Position numbers and translations under genes: made by a program | Shown: in pieces, positions 35,794 to 44,306 of the stretch | Layout: each line of letters opens with the position of its first letter | Numbering within the stretch: the stretch's first letter is position 1 | Source of the DNA: Halobacterium noricense | GTDB lineage: Archaea > Halobacteriota > Halobacteria > Halobacteriales > Halobacteriaceae | Assembly: GCF_021233435.1 (NCBI RefSeq) | Contig: NZ_CP089468.1 | Span: 992,001-1,056,000, forward strand | Direction: 5' to 3' | DNA length: 64,000 bases | The notes under the pieces: generated by a model | Told to the model about the DNA's origin: nothing | The model's database searches: none | What the model saw: only the letters and a program-made list of their open reading frames with translations

Positions 35794-37107
35794 ATGCTGG
35801 AGGTCCACCGAACCCATGTCGCGTCTATCCGCAACCACAGGAAGGTCGAAGACTCACTTGACCGGCATGGGTGGAGTGCCAGCAAACTCTGGAACGTCGC
35901 AAACTACTACTCCCGAGAAGTCTGGGACGAAACCGGGAAAATTCCTGATCACGGAGAGCTCAAAGCCGAGTTGAAGACACATCCAAAATACAACGGACTA
36001 CACAGCCAGTCCAGTCAGCGCGTTCTGGAGGAACTCGCTGAAGCCTTCAACTCTTGGTACGGCTCTGATGACGACCGGGATAATCCGCCCGGCTACCGCA
36101 AGACAAACTACTACGACGATGAGGGCCGCCGCGTCCACGAAGAACATCCTCGCTCGACGGTGACGTGGAAGCAGAATGGTATCCGTCACGACACCAAGAA
36201 CAATCGTGTAAGGCTCTCAAAAGGCGCAAATCACAAGAAACACCCAAAGGCGTGGGAGTACATCCTTGTCGAATACGAAACACGCCCCAGTGTCACCGTT
36301 GAGAATCTCCAACAGGTTCGCGCCATCTACGATAATGCGAAGGACCGCTGGGAGTTACACCTCGTCTGCAAAGACGAACTCGAGACGCCCGACGCACCCG
36401 GGACTGAGACAGCGGGCATCGACCTCGGAATTTCGAATTTCGCCGCTGTCGCCTACAGCACCGAAGATGCCGACCTGTACCCCGGCAATCGCCTGAAACA
36501 GGACGGCTACTACTTCCCGAAAGAAATCGCCAACTGCGACGACTCGGGCGGTGACCGAGCCACGCGACTCCATCACAAGTGGAGCGAGCGCCGCACTCAT
36601 TTCTTCCACTCCTTGGCGAAGCACATCGTCCAACGATGCGTCGAGAAGAGTGTTGGCCGCATTAATGTTGGAGACTTGGAAGGCGTCCGCGAGGACGAAA
36701 ACGGAGAGTCAAAAAACTGGGGTCGGCACGGGAACCTCGACTTGCACGGGTGGGCGTTCGACCGCTTCACCAGTATTCTCACCTATAAGGCGAAAGTCAA
36801 GGGGATCGAAGTCGTGGAAGTGTCCGAACGGGACACAAGTAAGACGTGTTGCGTCTGCGGGAGAGAGGACGGCAGTCAGCGCGTCGAGCGTGGCCTATAC
36901 GTCTGCGAGGCGTGTGACGCGGCGTTCAACGCGGACGTGAACGGGGCGGAAAACATCCGCCTTGACCTGAACGCAAGTAACTCTGAGTCTCGGCCTGTTT
37001 TGGGTGGAGATAGGAGTACCGGCTGGTTGGCACAGCCAGCAGTCTACCTTCATGACTTGTCGTGCGGATTCCAACCGCAGGCACAAGTGGTCGACTGCAA
37101 ACCCTAA
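35794..37107 (+). CDS. tnpB: TnpB-type RNA-guided nuclease (IS200/IS605, IS1341 group)
   Basis: A 437-residue OrfB/TnpB. N-terminal HTH-like part (HRKVEDSLDRHGWSASKLWNVANYY), then the RuvC nuclease split in three: Asp in GIDLGISNFAA (about residue 209), Glu in INVGDLEGVRE (about 292), and Asp in AFNADVNGAENI (about 382). The zinc finger CCVCGRED...YVCEACDAAF lies between the last two. All catalytic residues are present, so it is probably active. TnpB uses an RNA made from the element's right end to cut DNA. There is no tnpA, so movement would need a transposase in trans. It has inserted between cheY and cheW1, which are neighbours in H. salinarum as I remember. Confidence 0.93.
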   Translation: MLEVHRTHVASIRNHRKVEDSLDRHGWSASKLWNVANYYSREVWDETGKIPDHGELKAELKTHPKYNGLHSQSSQRVLEELAEAFNSWYGSDDDRDNPPGYRKTNYYDDEGRRVHEEHPRSTVTWKQNGIRHDTKNNRVRLSKGANHKKHPKAWEYILVEYETRPSVTVENLQQVRAIYDNAKDRWELHLVCKDELETPDAPGTETAGIDLGISNFAAVAYSTEDADLYPGNRLKQDGYYFPKEIANCDDSGGDRATRLHHKWSERRTHFFHSLAKHIVQRCVEKSVGRINVGDLEGVREDENGESKNWGRHGNLDLHGWAFDRFTSILTYKAKVKGIEVVEVSERDTSKTCCVCGREDGSQRVERGLYVCEACDAAFNADVNGAENIRLDLNASNSESRPVLGGDRSTGWLAQPAVYLHDLSCGFQPQAQVVDCKP

Positions 37108-37171
37108 GATCCCAATCCAGCGGCGCGGTACCGTGGGATTCCTCCGCGTTCACGCGGAGGAGGATGTCAAC
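37108..37171 (+). ncRNA. Probable 3' part of the TnpB guide (omega) RNA
   Basis: After the tnpB stop a hairpin with 8-base arms CCTCCGCG/CGCGGAGG (37141-37148 and 37153-37160, loop TTCA) is followed by AGGATGTCAA. In IS200/IS605 elements the guide RNA spans the end of tnpB and the right end, with the guide segment being the DNA just outside the element; here that would be sequence from about 37172, in the 3' end of cheW1. Structure is seen; function is inferred from the family. Confidence 0.5.
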
Positions 37172-37190
37172 AGCGTTGATTGTCGCCTTT

Positions 37191-37712
37191 CTAATCATCA
37201 GCGACCGCGTCGATGAGCCGGTCGATGTCCAGCCACAGCACGAGGTCGACGTCGGCGTCCTCGATGTCCTCGTCCTCGTCTAACTCCTCGGTCAGTTTCC
37301 GGATGACGCCCTTGACGAGGTCGCGCTCGACGGCTGCGGTGCCGATGCGGGCCACGTCCTCGCCCGTGTCGACCTGCACGTCGGCGTACTCCGAGACTTC
37401 CGTGACTTCGGCGACGCGCAGCCCGATTTTCTGCTTGTCGTCGTCGCGGTCGAGCACGAGGATGTTGTCGGAAGCGAGGTCGCCCTCGATGGCGAGGAAC
37501 TCCCGCGGGTCGACGATGGCGGTGGTTTCCCCGCGGAGGTCCATCACGCCCTCGACGGCGGCCGGGGCGCGCGGCACGCGGGTGACTTGCTTCGACTCGA
37601 CGATGCTGTCGACGGCGTCGATGTCGATGGCGCAGACCTCGTTGCCGAGTTCGAACTCGACGACGTGGGCGGCGGTCTCGACCGTCCGGTCGCCGCCCTC
37701 CAGAGTCATCAT
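37191..37712 (-). CDS. cheW1: Chemotaxis coupling protein CheW1
   Basis: A 173-residue CheW: VVEFELGNEVCAIDIDAVDSIVESKQVTRVPRAP, GVMDLRGETTAIVDPREFL, IGLRVAEVTEVSEYADVQVD, and an acidic C-terminal extension (ELDEDEDIEDADVDLVLWLDIDRLID). It links transducers and CheA. It reads in the same direction as the cheY operon and lies upstream of it, but a TnpB element now separates the two. Start is MMTLEGG (37712) or the next Met; both are possible. The TnpB element's right end lies only about 20 bases from its stop codon. Confidence 0.93.
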   Translation of the reverse strand: MMTLEGGDRTVETAAHVVEFELGNEVCAIDIDAVDSIVESKQVTRVPRAPAAVEGVMDLRGETTAIVDPREFLAIEGDLASDNILVLDRDDDKQKIGLRVAEVTEVSEYADVQVDTGEDVARIGTAAVERDLVKGVIRKLTEELDEDEDIEDADVDLVLWLDIDRLIDAVADD

Positions 37713-37779
37713 GGCTGTGAGAACAGACGACCACCGATAAAACCCTTTCGCGGCCGTTATCAGCGCGGAAAACCGGAGC

Positions 37780-38415
37780 CTACCGTCGCTTCGGGAAGAC
37801 GAGCCCGTCGTTCTCGGAGACCGTCTCCACGAGGTCTCGAATCGAGTCGTCGGGACCGAGGTCGTGGGCTTCGAGGTACGCGACGAGCCGCGAGGTCGGG
37901 TAGCGCGCCTGCACGCTGGACTCCGAGAGCAGGATGCCGAGCGCCTCGTCGACCGGCGTCCCCGCTGCGACCTGCTGGGCGTACCAGACGAGCAGCCCGT
38001 CGAACGCCGCGCCGATGTCGTCGGTGGCGAGCTGCTGGTGGTTGATGGAGTCGCCGGACTTGGCGGCGATGCGGTAGGCGTACTCGCTGTCGTGTTCGTC
38101 GAGTTCGTCGCCGAGCCACCGCTTCACTTCCCGGCCCGATACCTCGCCGGCGTCGACCGGGCTGTTCGCGTCCGTCGCTCGCTCGGATGCTTCCGCCGAC
38201 TCGTCGTCGGCTTCGGGCTGGTCGGATTCCTCGGCCGCGTCGCCGTCGCTGCCTTCGTCGCCGCTGTCGTCGGTCTCCGGGGGTTTCGGCGGCCCGTCGG
38301 GGCCGATGACGTACCGGTCCTCCCCGATGGCCGCGACCTCCTCGCGGGCCTCGATGTCGAGTTCGTCCGGGGAGAGGACGGTTTCGTCGGCGTCCGGGTC
38401 GCCGGATGGGGCCAT
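37780..38415 (-). CDS. Hypothetical acidic protein of the motility cluster edge
   Basis: A 211-residue protein. The first 95 residues are acidic and disordered except for a short conserved-looking segment LSPDELDIEAREEVAAIGEDRYVIG; the C-terminal 110 residues are a helical domain (EVKRWLGDELDEHDSEYAYRIAAKSGDSINHQQLATDDIGAAFDGLLVWYAQQVAAGTP). It resembles proteins of a haloarchaeal DUF family (DUF7500-type) but I have no function. It lies 67 bases upstream of cheW1 in the same direction, so may be co-transcribed. Confidence 0.75.
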   Translation of the reverse strand: MAPSGDPDADETVLSPDELDIEAREEVAAIGEDRYVIGPDGPPKPPETDDSGDEGSDGDAAEESDQPEADDESAEASERATDANSPVDAGEVSGREVKRWLGDELDEHDSEYAYRIAAKSGDSINHQQLATDDIGAAFDGLLVWYAQQVAAGTPVDEALGILLSESSVQARYPTSRLVAYLEAHDLGPDDSIRDLVETVSENDGLVFPKRR

Positions 38416-38522
38416 ACCTCAGGTTTAGCCGCGGGCGGTTTAAAATCTATCGCGGAGTGCAGCGCGACGACCCGCCTGAACGGCCACCTACCTTTTTCGC
38501 ACGCCCAATCGAAGAATCGCGC

Positions 38523-39425
38523 ATGTCGTGGTACGCGGTCGAGTCGCTGGACGAGGCGCTCGCCGAGACGCGGTCGCTGCTGGTGCCCGTCGACGTCGGT
38601 GTATGGGTCCGGCTGGCGGTCATCACGCTGCTCGCCGGATTGACGCCGCCGCAGACGCCGACGATCTCCGTCGACGTACCGCCGCAGGCCATCGTCGAGT
38701 ACGGAGACGCGTTCACGCAGCCGCAGTTCGTCGCCGCCGCCCTCTCGCTGCTCGCGATAGCGGTCGTCGTCGTGCTCCTATTTGCCGTTATTGGCGCGGT
38801 CATGGAGTTCGTGCTCGTGGACGCCCTCCGGTCGCAGGAAGTCCGCGTCCTCGCGCCGTTCCGCCAGCGCCTCGGTTCCGGGCTGCGGCTGTTCGGCTTC
38901 CGCATCCTCGTCACCGTCGCCGTCCTTCTCGCCCTCGCTGCCGTCGTCGCACCCGTTATCCTCGCGGCGTCTGCAGAGACGCCGCTGCCACTGCTCGCGC
39001 TCGTCGTGACCGTCCCGCTGTTGTTCGTCGTCGCCCCCGTCGCGGCACTCGTCTCCGAATTCACGACGGCGTTCGTCGTGCCGCTGATGGCCGAACACGG
39101 CGACGGCGTCCTCGACGGTTGGCGACGCCTCTGGCCGACGTTGCGCGCGGAGTGGCGGGAGTTCGCGGTGTACGTCCTCGTGAAAATCGTCCTGCTACTC
39201 GGTGCCGGCGTCGTGTTCAGTCTCGCGGGGGCCATCGTCGCGGTGCCCGTCGGCATCGCGGTGTTCGGTGCCACGCTCACGCCGGTCGCACTCGTCGCCG
39301 TCGCTATCGCTGCACTAGTCGGGGTCGTCCTGCTCGCTGCGGTCAGCGTCCCCGTCGTCACCGCGCTGCGCTACCACTCGCTGTGCACGCTTGCAGCGTC
39401 GGAGGCGGAGTTCACGCTCCGGTAA
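38523..39425 (+). CDS. Polytopic membrane protein (haloarchaeal DUF7544-like)
   Basis: A 300-residue protein starting MSWYAVESLDEALAETRSLLVPVD. About six transmembrane helices are visible (VWVRLAVITLLAGL, QFVAAALSLLAIAVVVVLLFAVIGAVMEF, RILVTVAVLLALAAVVAPVILA, LALVVTVPLLFVVAPVAALV, EFAVYVLVKIVLLLGAGVVFSLAGAIVAVP and a last one). The conserved cytoplasmic stretch MEFVLVDALRSQEVRVLAPFRQRLGSGLRLF is typical of a haloarchaeal family of unknown function. Its stop overlaps the convergent helicase gene by 14 bases. Confidence 0.82.
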   Translation: MSWYAVESLDEALAETRSLLVPVDVGVWVRLAVITLLAGLTPPQTPTISVDVPPQAIVEYGDAFTQPQFVAAALSLLAIAVVVVLLFAVIGAVMEFVLVDALRSQEVRVLAPFRQRLGSGLRLFGFRILVTVAVLLALAAVVAPVILAASAETPLPLLALVVTVPLLFVVAPVAALVSEFTTAFVVPLMAEHGDGVLDGWRRLWPTLRAEWREFAVYVLVKIVLLLGAGVVFSLAGAIVAVPVGIAVFGATLTPVALVAVAIAALVGVVLLAAVSVPVVTALRYHSLCTLAASEAEFTLR

Positions 39426-41748
39426 GCGCGCCCAACAACTCGATGGCGAGTTCCTTGTCGAGGGGGTCGTTGGCGTTCCCGCACTGCGGGGACTGCACGC
39501 ACGCCGGACAGCCGTCCGCGCAGTCACACGATTCGAGCATGGCGAGCGTGCGCTCGGCGAGTTCGGCGACGGAGTCGAAGCCCGCGCGCGCCAGCCCGAC
39601 GCCGCCCGGGTAGCCGTCGTAGATGAAGATGGTCGGCCGGCCCGTGTGCGGGTGGACGGGCGTCGAGAGCCCGCCGACGTCGCCGCGGTCGCAGAGCAAC
39701 TCCGTGGGGAACATCGAAATCATCGCGTGCTCGGCGGCGTGAATCGCGCCCGGGAGGTCGCCCGCCGCGCGCAGTTCGGCCTCGACGTCCGACGGCACCG
39801 TGTAGTAGAGCGCGCGCGTCTCCAGCGTCTGCTGGGGGAGGTCGAGGCTCACGGTCGCCTCCGACTCGCCGCGCTTGGCGTTCCGGCGCTCGTAGCCGGT
39901 CACCTGCTCGGTGAGCGTGACGTCCGCGAACCGCACCGGGACGTCGTCACGGGCGAACGGCGCGCGCTCCTCGCGGTCCTCGCGGACCTCCACGTCCTTG
40001 TCCGTGAGGACGCGCGTGTAGTGGTCGGCGTACGTCGGCTGGAGGTCCGCCACGTCGTTGGCGAGGTCGAGGTCCACGACCTCGTAGCGCTGGCCCTGGT
40101 GGTGGTAGATTGCGCCGGGGTGGGCGTCCCGGAGCGCGTCCGAGAACTCCATCGTCGCGACAGTATCACCTGAAGGGTCGAGCAATCGGATTTCGCGGTC
40201 GTCGATGGAGCGCAGGCTCATCTCGTGCTGGGGGCTGCCGTCGCCGGCGTACGTCCAGCGGGTGCCGGAGTCGGTCTCGCGGCGTTCGAGCACGCCCCGG
40301 CTTTCGAGTGTTCGGACGCGCTCGGCAAACTGCGGGAAGTACTGGTCGTCCGCGGGCGACAGCCAGTTCTCGCGCGCCGCGGACGCGAGGTGCGGGTCCA
40401 ACAGGTGCTCGTTCGCGGGGTCGACGATGGCGTCCTCGGGGTTCCCGTCGAACAGCTCCTCGGGGTGATTCATCACGTACTGGTCGAGTTGGTCCTCGCC
40501 CGCGACGAGCGCGACGGCGGCGGGGTCCATGCCGCGGCCGGCGCGGCCCGCGCGCTGGAACGTGTTCATCCGCGTGCCCGGGTAGCCGTCGAGGAGGACG
40601 GCGTCGAGGCCGCCGACGTCCACCCCGAGTTCGAGCGCACTCGTACTCCAGACGCCGCGCAGGCTGCCGTCGTGGAGGCCGGCTTCGAGGCTGCGCCGGC
40701 GGTCGTCCGTCAGGGCTGCCTGGTACGCCGCAATCTCGCTGGCGAGGTCGTGCTCGCCGCGGTCGCGGAGGTCGTCGGCGGTGCCGGTGGCGTTGCGCTC
40801 CGCGCCCTGCCGGGAGCGCGTGAATGCCAGCGTCTGGTGGCCGCGCATCACGAGATCGGCCATCAGATTCCGCGTCTCGACGTGCGAGGAGCGCCGCCGG
40901 CCTTCGCCGCCGGCTTCCTCTGGCGGATTCCACAGCAGCCAGTGCTGCGGCCCGCGCTCGCTCGTATCTTGCTCGACGAGCGCGAACCCGGACTCGGGTT
41001 TGCCCGTCACGCGCGCCGCGTGCTCGACCGGGTTGCCGATGGTCGCCGAACAACAGACGAAGTCGGGGGAGCCTTCGGTCAGGTGGCTCCCGTCGGAGCC
41101 ACCACCGCTGTCGAATCGTTTGCAGACTCGCCGCAGCCGGCGCAGCACGTGGGAGACGTGGCCGCCGAAGACGCCGCGGTACTCGTGGACCTCGTCGAGC
41201 ACCACGGTCTCCAGTCCCGAGAAGAACCACTCCCAGAGCCGGTGGCCGTGGGGCAACAGCGCGTAGTGTAGCATCTCGGGGTTCGTCAGCAGGACGGTCG
41301 GCCGGCGGTCCCGCACGGCCTGTTTCTCCGAGCGGGAGAGTCGACCCGTGTACGTATCGACCTGCACGCGGCTCCCGAACCCGAGGTCGCTCGCGAGCTC
41401 GGTCAAGGTCTCCTTCTGGTCGGCGACGAGCGCGTTCTGCGGCGCGACGTACAGCGTGCGGCCGCCGTGGTCCATCGCGCGCTCGAACGCCGGCACCGTG
41501 TACGCGAGACTCTTCCCGCTCGCGGTCGGCGTCGCGACCACCACGTCGTCGCCGGCCCGCACAGCGTCGGTGGCGTCGGCCTGGTGCTCGTAGAGCGCGT
41601 CGATGCCGCGGTCCGCGAGCGCAGACTCGAGGCGGGATTCGAGGTCGACGCCCCGCGTGCTCGCGTCGCGGCCGGGGAGCGTGCGCTCGTCGACGAGTTG
41701 GCCGTCGTAGTGCGGGCGGTCCCGGAGCCAGTCGGCGAGGTCGTCCAC
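39412..41748 (-). CDS. DEAD/DEAH-box helicase, Hrq1/MrfA-like
   Basis: A 778-residue superfamily 2 helicase. Motifs: Q-like LYEHQADATDA, I (ATPTASGKSLAYTVP), Ia (VAPQNALVADQ), II (VVLDEVHEYRG), III (CCSATIGNP), V/VI (STSALELGVDVGGLDAVLLDGYPG and QRAGRAGRG). After the helicase core there is a C-terminal DUF1998-type domain with four cysteines (SCDCADGCPACVQSPQCGN), diagnostic for the YprA/MrfA/Hrq1 group (RecQ4-related, 3'-5' DNA helicases involved in mitomycin or crosslink repair). Family length is normal. Divergent from the aminotransferase gene. Confidence 0.92.
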   Translation of the reverse strand: MDDLADWLRDRPHYDGQLVDERTLPGRDASTRGVDLESRLESALADRGIDALYEHQADATDAVRAGDDVVVATPTASGKSLAYTVPAFERAMDHGGRTLYVAPQNALVADQKETLTELASDLGFGSRVQVDTYTGRLSRSEKQAVRDRRPTVLLTNPEMLHYALLPHGHRLWEWFFSGLETVVLDEVHEYRGVFGGHVSHVLRRLRRVCKRFDSGGGSDGSHLTEGSPDFVCCSATIGNPVEHAARVTGKPESGFALVEQDTSERGPQHWLLWNPPEEAGGEGRRRSSHVETRNLMADLVMRGHQTLAFTRSRQGAERNATGTADDLRDRGEHDLASEIAAYQAALTDDRRRSLEAGLHDGSLRGVWSTSALELGVDVGGLDAVLLDGYPGTRMNTFQRAGRAGRGMDPAAVALVAGEDQLDQYVMNHPEELFDGNPEDAIVDPANEHLLDPHLASAARENWLSPADDQYFPQFAERVRTLESRGVLERRETDSGTRWTYAGDGSPQHEMSLRSIDDREIRLLDPSGDTVATMEFSDALRDAHPGAIYHHQGQRYEVVDLDLANDVADLQPTYADHYTRVLTDKDVEVREDREERAPFARDDVPVRFADVTLTEQVTGYERRNAKRGESEATVSLDLPQQTLETRALYYTVPSDVEAELRAAGDLPGAIHAAEHAMISMFPTELLCDRGDVGGLSTPVHPHTGRPTIFIYDGYPGGVGLARAGFDSVAELAERTLAMLESCDCADGCPACVQSPQCGNANDPLDKELAIELLGALTGA

Positions 41749-41857
41749 GCTCGTGAGTCGGGGCTGGTCGGCCTAACGGTTTCCGGTGGTGGCACTCGCG
41801 TCGGCCGGCTGCGCCGGAGCGATAACTACTTTCCCACCGCGGGACCGAGACGGGGAC

Positions 41858-42955
41858 ATGTTCCCGCGGCTGGAGTACCTCGAGTGGATTTCCGGACGAC
41901 CCGAGGTCGCGCTGTACGACCTCGCGTCCAGCGACCTGCGCGGCGACCGCGGCCACGAACCCGAGGCCGTGCCCAAGCCGCTGGAGGGTCTCGACGACCC
42001 ACCGAGGGGCGCGACGCTGGAGACCCAGATTGCCGGCGAGTACGGCGTCGAACCCGAACAAGTGCTGGTGACGCCGGGCGCGACGATGGCGAACGTCGTC
42101 GCCGCCGCGACCGCGCTCCACCTCGGCCCCGACGAGGAACCCGAGGAGAAACAGCGCGTGCTCGTCGAGAAACCGAGCTACGAGCCGCTCGTGAAGACGC
42201 CCGGGGCGCTCGGCGCGGAGGTCGACCGGTTCCTGCGCGGCGACGTCTACCGGCTCGACGTCGAGCGCGCGGCGAACGCGCTCACGGAGTGGACGCAACT
42301 CGTCACGGTGACGAACCGCCACAACCCCAGCGGCTCGATGGCGGAGCGCGAGACGCTCTCGGACCTCGCGGACGTCGCCAGCGACGCCGGCGCGCGCCTG
42401 CTCGTGGACGAAGTGTACGCTCCCTACGTCACCGAGGCCCGAGATGGTCCGTTCGGCGGGCCGACCGTGGTCGGGCTCGACGGCACCGTCGTCACGAGTT
42501 CGCTGACGAAGTTCTTCGGGCTCGACGACCTCCGCATCGGGTGGCTGGTCGCGGACCGCGAGTTCGTCGAGCGCGCGCGCTCGGTGTCGAAGCACTTCCT
42601 CGGCGTCGCGGACACGAGCCGGGCGCTCGGTCGGCGCGCGCTCCACAACGAGGACCACCTCGCGGAGCGCTCGCGGACGCTGCTCGCGGAGAACACCGAA
42701 CTGTTCGAGGCGTTTCTCGCCGAGCGCGACGACGTCGAGGGGTTCCTCGCGGAGGGATCGACGTTCGCGTTCCTCGACCCCGACAACGTCGACGGCGACG
42801 AACTCGCGGCCGCCGCGTGGGAGGAGGGCGTGCTCGTCGTCCCCGGTCGATTCTTCGGGGAGGAAGAACGCGTCCGCGTGAGCCTCGGACGCAACCCCAG
42901 CGAGGTCGCGCCCGCACTCGACGCGCTCGGCGCAGTCCTCGACCGGTTCCAGTAG
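41858..42955 (+). CDS. PLP-dependent aminotransferase, class I/II
   Basis: A 365-residue fold-type I aminotransferase. Landmarks: VTPGATMANVVAAATALHLG (PLP phosphate loop), NRHNPSGS (N-x-P), LLVDEVYAPYV (Asp and Tyr of the cofactor pocket), SSLTKFFGLDDLRIGW (Schiff-base Lys218) and RVSLGRNP (substrate carboxylate Arg). It is slightly shorter than AspC-type enzymes. Substrate is not clear; MalY/PatB-like or aromatic aminotransferases are alternatives. ATG 41858 chosen as the family N-terminus; the upstream extension is non-homologous. Confidence 0.9.
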   Translation: MFPRLEYLEWISGRPEVALYDLASSDLRGDRGHEPEAVPKPLEGLDDPPRGATLETQIAGEYGVEPEQVLVTPGATMANVVAAATALHLGPDEEPEEKQRVLVEKPSYEPLVKTPGALGAEVDRFLRGDVYRLDVERAANALTEWTQLVTVTNRHNPSGSMAERETLSDLADVASDAGARLLVDEVYAPYVTEARDGPFGGPTVVGLDGTVVTSSLTKFFGLDDLRIGWLVADREFVERARSVSKHFLGVADTSRALGRRALHNEDHLAERSRTLLAENTELFEAFLAERDDVEGFLAEGSTFAFLDPDNVDGDELAAAAWEEGVLVVPGRFFGEEERVRVSLGRNPSEVAPALDALGAVLDRFQ

Positions 42956-43021
42956 CCGCGTCGGACGCCCGTGGGACGCGAGCCTCGAACACTTATGGGG
43001 CACCGCGACAATCACCACGAC

Positions 43022-43312
43022 ATGGACTCCGAAGCAGACGAAATCACCTCGCTGGTCGGCCGCGAGGTGTACTCGAACAACGGCGTCTTCGTCGGGGAAG
43101 TCGAAGACGTCCGCCTGGACCTCGACACGGAAGTGGTGAACGGCCTCGCGCTCAGCGAACTCAACCCCGCGCTGTTCGCGGACACCGAGACCGGGAAGAA
43201 GGGCGTCATCATCCCGTACCGCTGGGTGCGCGCGGTCGGCGACGTCGTGCTCATCAACGACGTCGTCGAGCGCTACGAGAGCCCCGACGAGGACGCCGAA
43301 CTCGCGGTCTAA
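43022..43312 (+). CDS. PRC-barrel domain protein
   Basis: A 96-residue single PRC-barrel: ITSLVGREVYSNNGVFVGEVEDVRLDLDTEVVNGLALSELN, then GVIIPYRWVRAVGDVVLINDVVERY. Small euryarchaeal PRC-barrel proteins of this type (including the CdpB proteins of the haloarchaeal division machinery) share size and fold; this could be one of them or a RimM-like RNA-binding protein. A CACTTATGGGG stretch (about 42988-42998) can serve as TATA element about 28 bases before the ATG. Confidence 0.85.
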   Translation: MDSEADEITSLVGREVYSNNGVFVGEVEDVRLDLDTEVVNGLALSELNPALFADTETGKKGVIIPYRWVRAVGDVVLINDVVERYESPDEDAELAV

Positions 43313-43397
43313 CTCCCTTTCTGCGGTCTTCGTCGCCGTCCCCGGGTGACACTCCGGAGTCGAATCGTGTAAGGCGTCGCACCCGCTCGGCGGAGAC

Positions 43398-44306
43398 ATG
43401 GAAGTCGTCGGCCGGCTGCTCGCCCTGCTCGTTTTGCTGCTCGTAGGGACGGGGATGCGGGTCGCCGGCGTGCTCGACGATGCCCGCACGGAGCGGCTCA
43501 ACGACCTCGCCTACTTCGTCGCGTTGCCCGCGCTCGTGTTCGTGTCCACGTACGACCGCGACGTCGCCGAACTCGTCTCCCCCGCGCTGTTCGGCGGCCT
43601 GCTGTTCGTGCTGCTCGTCACCGCGGCGACCGCGTGGGTCGTCCACCGGAACCGCGCCGAGCGTCGCCGCCGGAGCGTCGCCGTCACGCAGTCGTACCAC
43701 TCGAACCTGGGGTACCTCGGGCTGCCGCTGGTTGCCGCGACGTTCAGCGACGACGTGACCGCCGTCGCGAGCGTCGTGCTCGGCGTCGGTTCGCTCGTCC
43801 AGGTGCCGCTGACGGTGTTCGTGCTCACGACCGTCAGCGAGGCCGACGCCTCCGTCCGCGCGGAGTTGGCGAAGCTCGCGAAGAACCCCGTGCTGCTCGC
43901 GTTGGTCGCCGGCCTGGTCGTCGGGTCGGTCGGGCTCACGGTGCCCGTGACGGCGACCGCGGGACTGGACTCGCTGGGGACGCTCGCGCTCCCCATCGCG
44001 TTGCTGTGCGTCGGCGCATCCCTGGAGGTCGACCTGCCGAACGTCGACGTCGGGGCGACGGGCTCCGTCGTCGCGCTCAAAATCGTGCTGATGCCTGCGA
44101 TAGCGTGGGCGACGTTCTCGCTGCTGGGCGTGGACACCGCGACGTTCACCGCCGCTGTTGTGATGCTCAGCTCGCCGACCGCGGTGTCGACGTACGTGTT
44201 CGCCAACGAACTCGGCGGCGACGAAGCGTTCGCGTCCCTGAACGTCTTCCTCACCACGCTGGTCTCGGTCGGGACGCTGTTCGTCCTCATCAGCGCCCTC
44301 AGGTGA
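43398..44306 (+). CDS. AEC (auxin efflux carrier) family transporter
   Basis: A 302-residue membrane protein with about ten hydrophobic helices. The first region (GRLLALLVLLLVGTGMRVAGVLDDARTERLNDLAYFVALPALVF) and the internal repeat starting at LAKNPVLLALVAGLVVG are typical for the AEC/bile-acid symporter-like fold; the middle contains SYHSNLGYLGLPLVAA, the conserved NxGxxGLP motif. Substrate unknown (small organic acids or similar). It ends directly at the junction with a truncated tnpB (44307). Confidence 0.9.
   Translation: MEVVGRLLALLVLLLVGTGMRVAGVLDDARTERLNDLAYFVALPALVFVSTYDRDVAELVSPALFGGLLFVLLVTAATAWVVHRNRAERRRRSVAVTQSYHSNLGYLGLPLVAATFSDDVTAVASVVLGVGSLVQVPLTVFVLTTVSEADASVRAELAKLAKNPVLLALVAGLVVGSVGLTVPVTATAGLDSLGTLALPIALLCVGASLEVDLPNVDVGATGSVVALKIVLMPAIAWATFSLLGVDTATFTAAVVMLSSPTAVSTYVFANELGGDEAFASLNVFLTTLVSVGTLFVLISALR

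Larger units (their letters stand above)
35794..37171 (+). mobile_element. IS1341-type insertion between cheY and cheW1 (left end not fixed)
   Basis: A tnpB gene plus a right-end hairpin; the right boundary is probably just after GGATGTCAA (about 37163-37171). The left boundary lies somewhere in 35546-35793. No tnpA or terminal inverted repeats, as expected for this group. Confidence 0.7.

Noticed and set aside
40166-43501. Very long minus-strand Arg-rich frame (over 1100 codons)
   Set aside because: Overlaps helicase, aminotransferase and PRC-barrel genes in wrong frames; typical shadow in GC-rich coding DNA.
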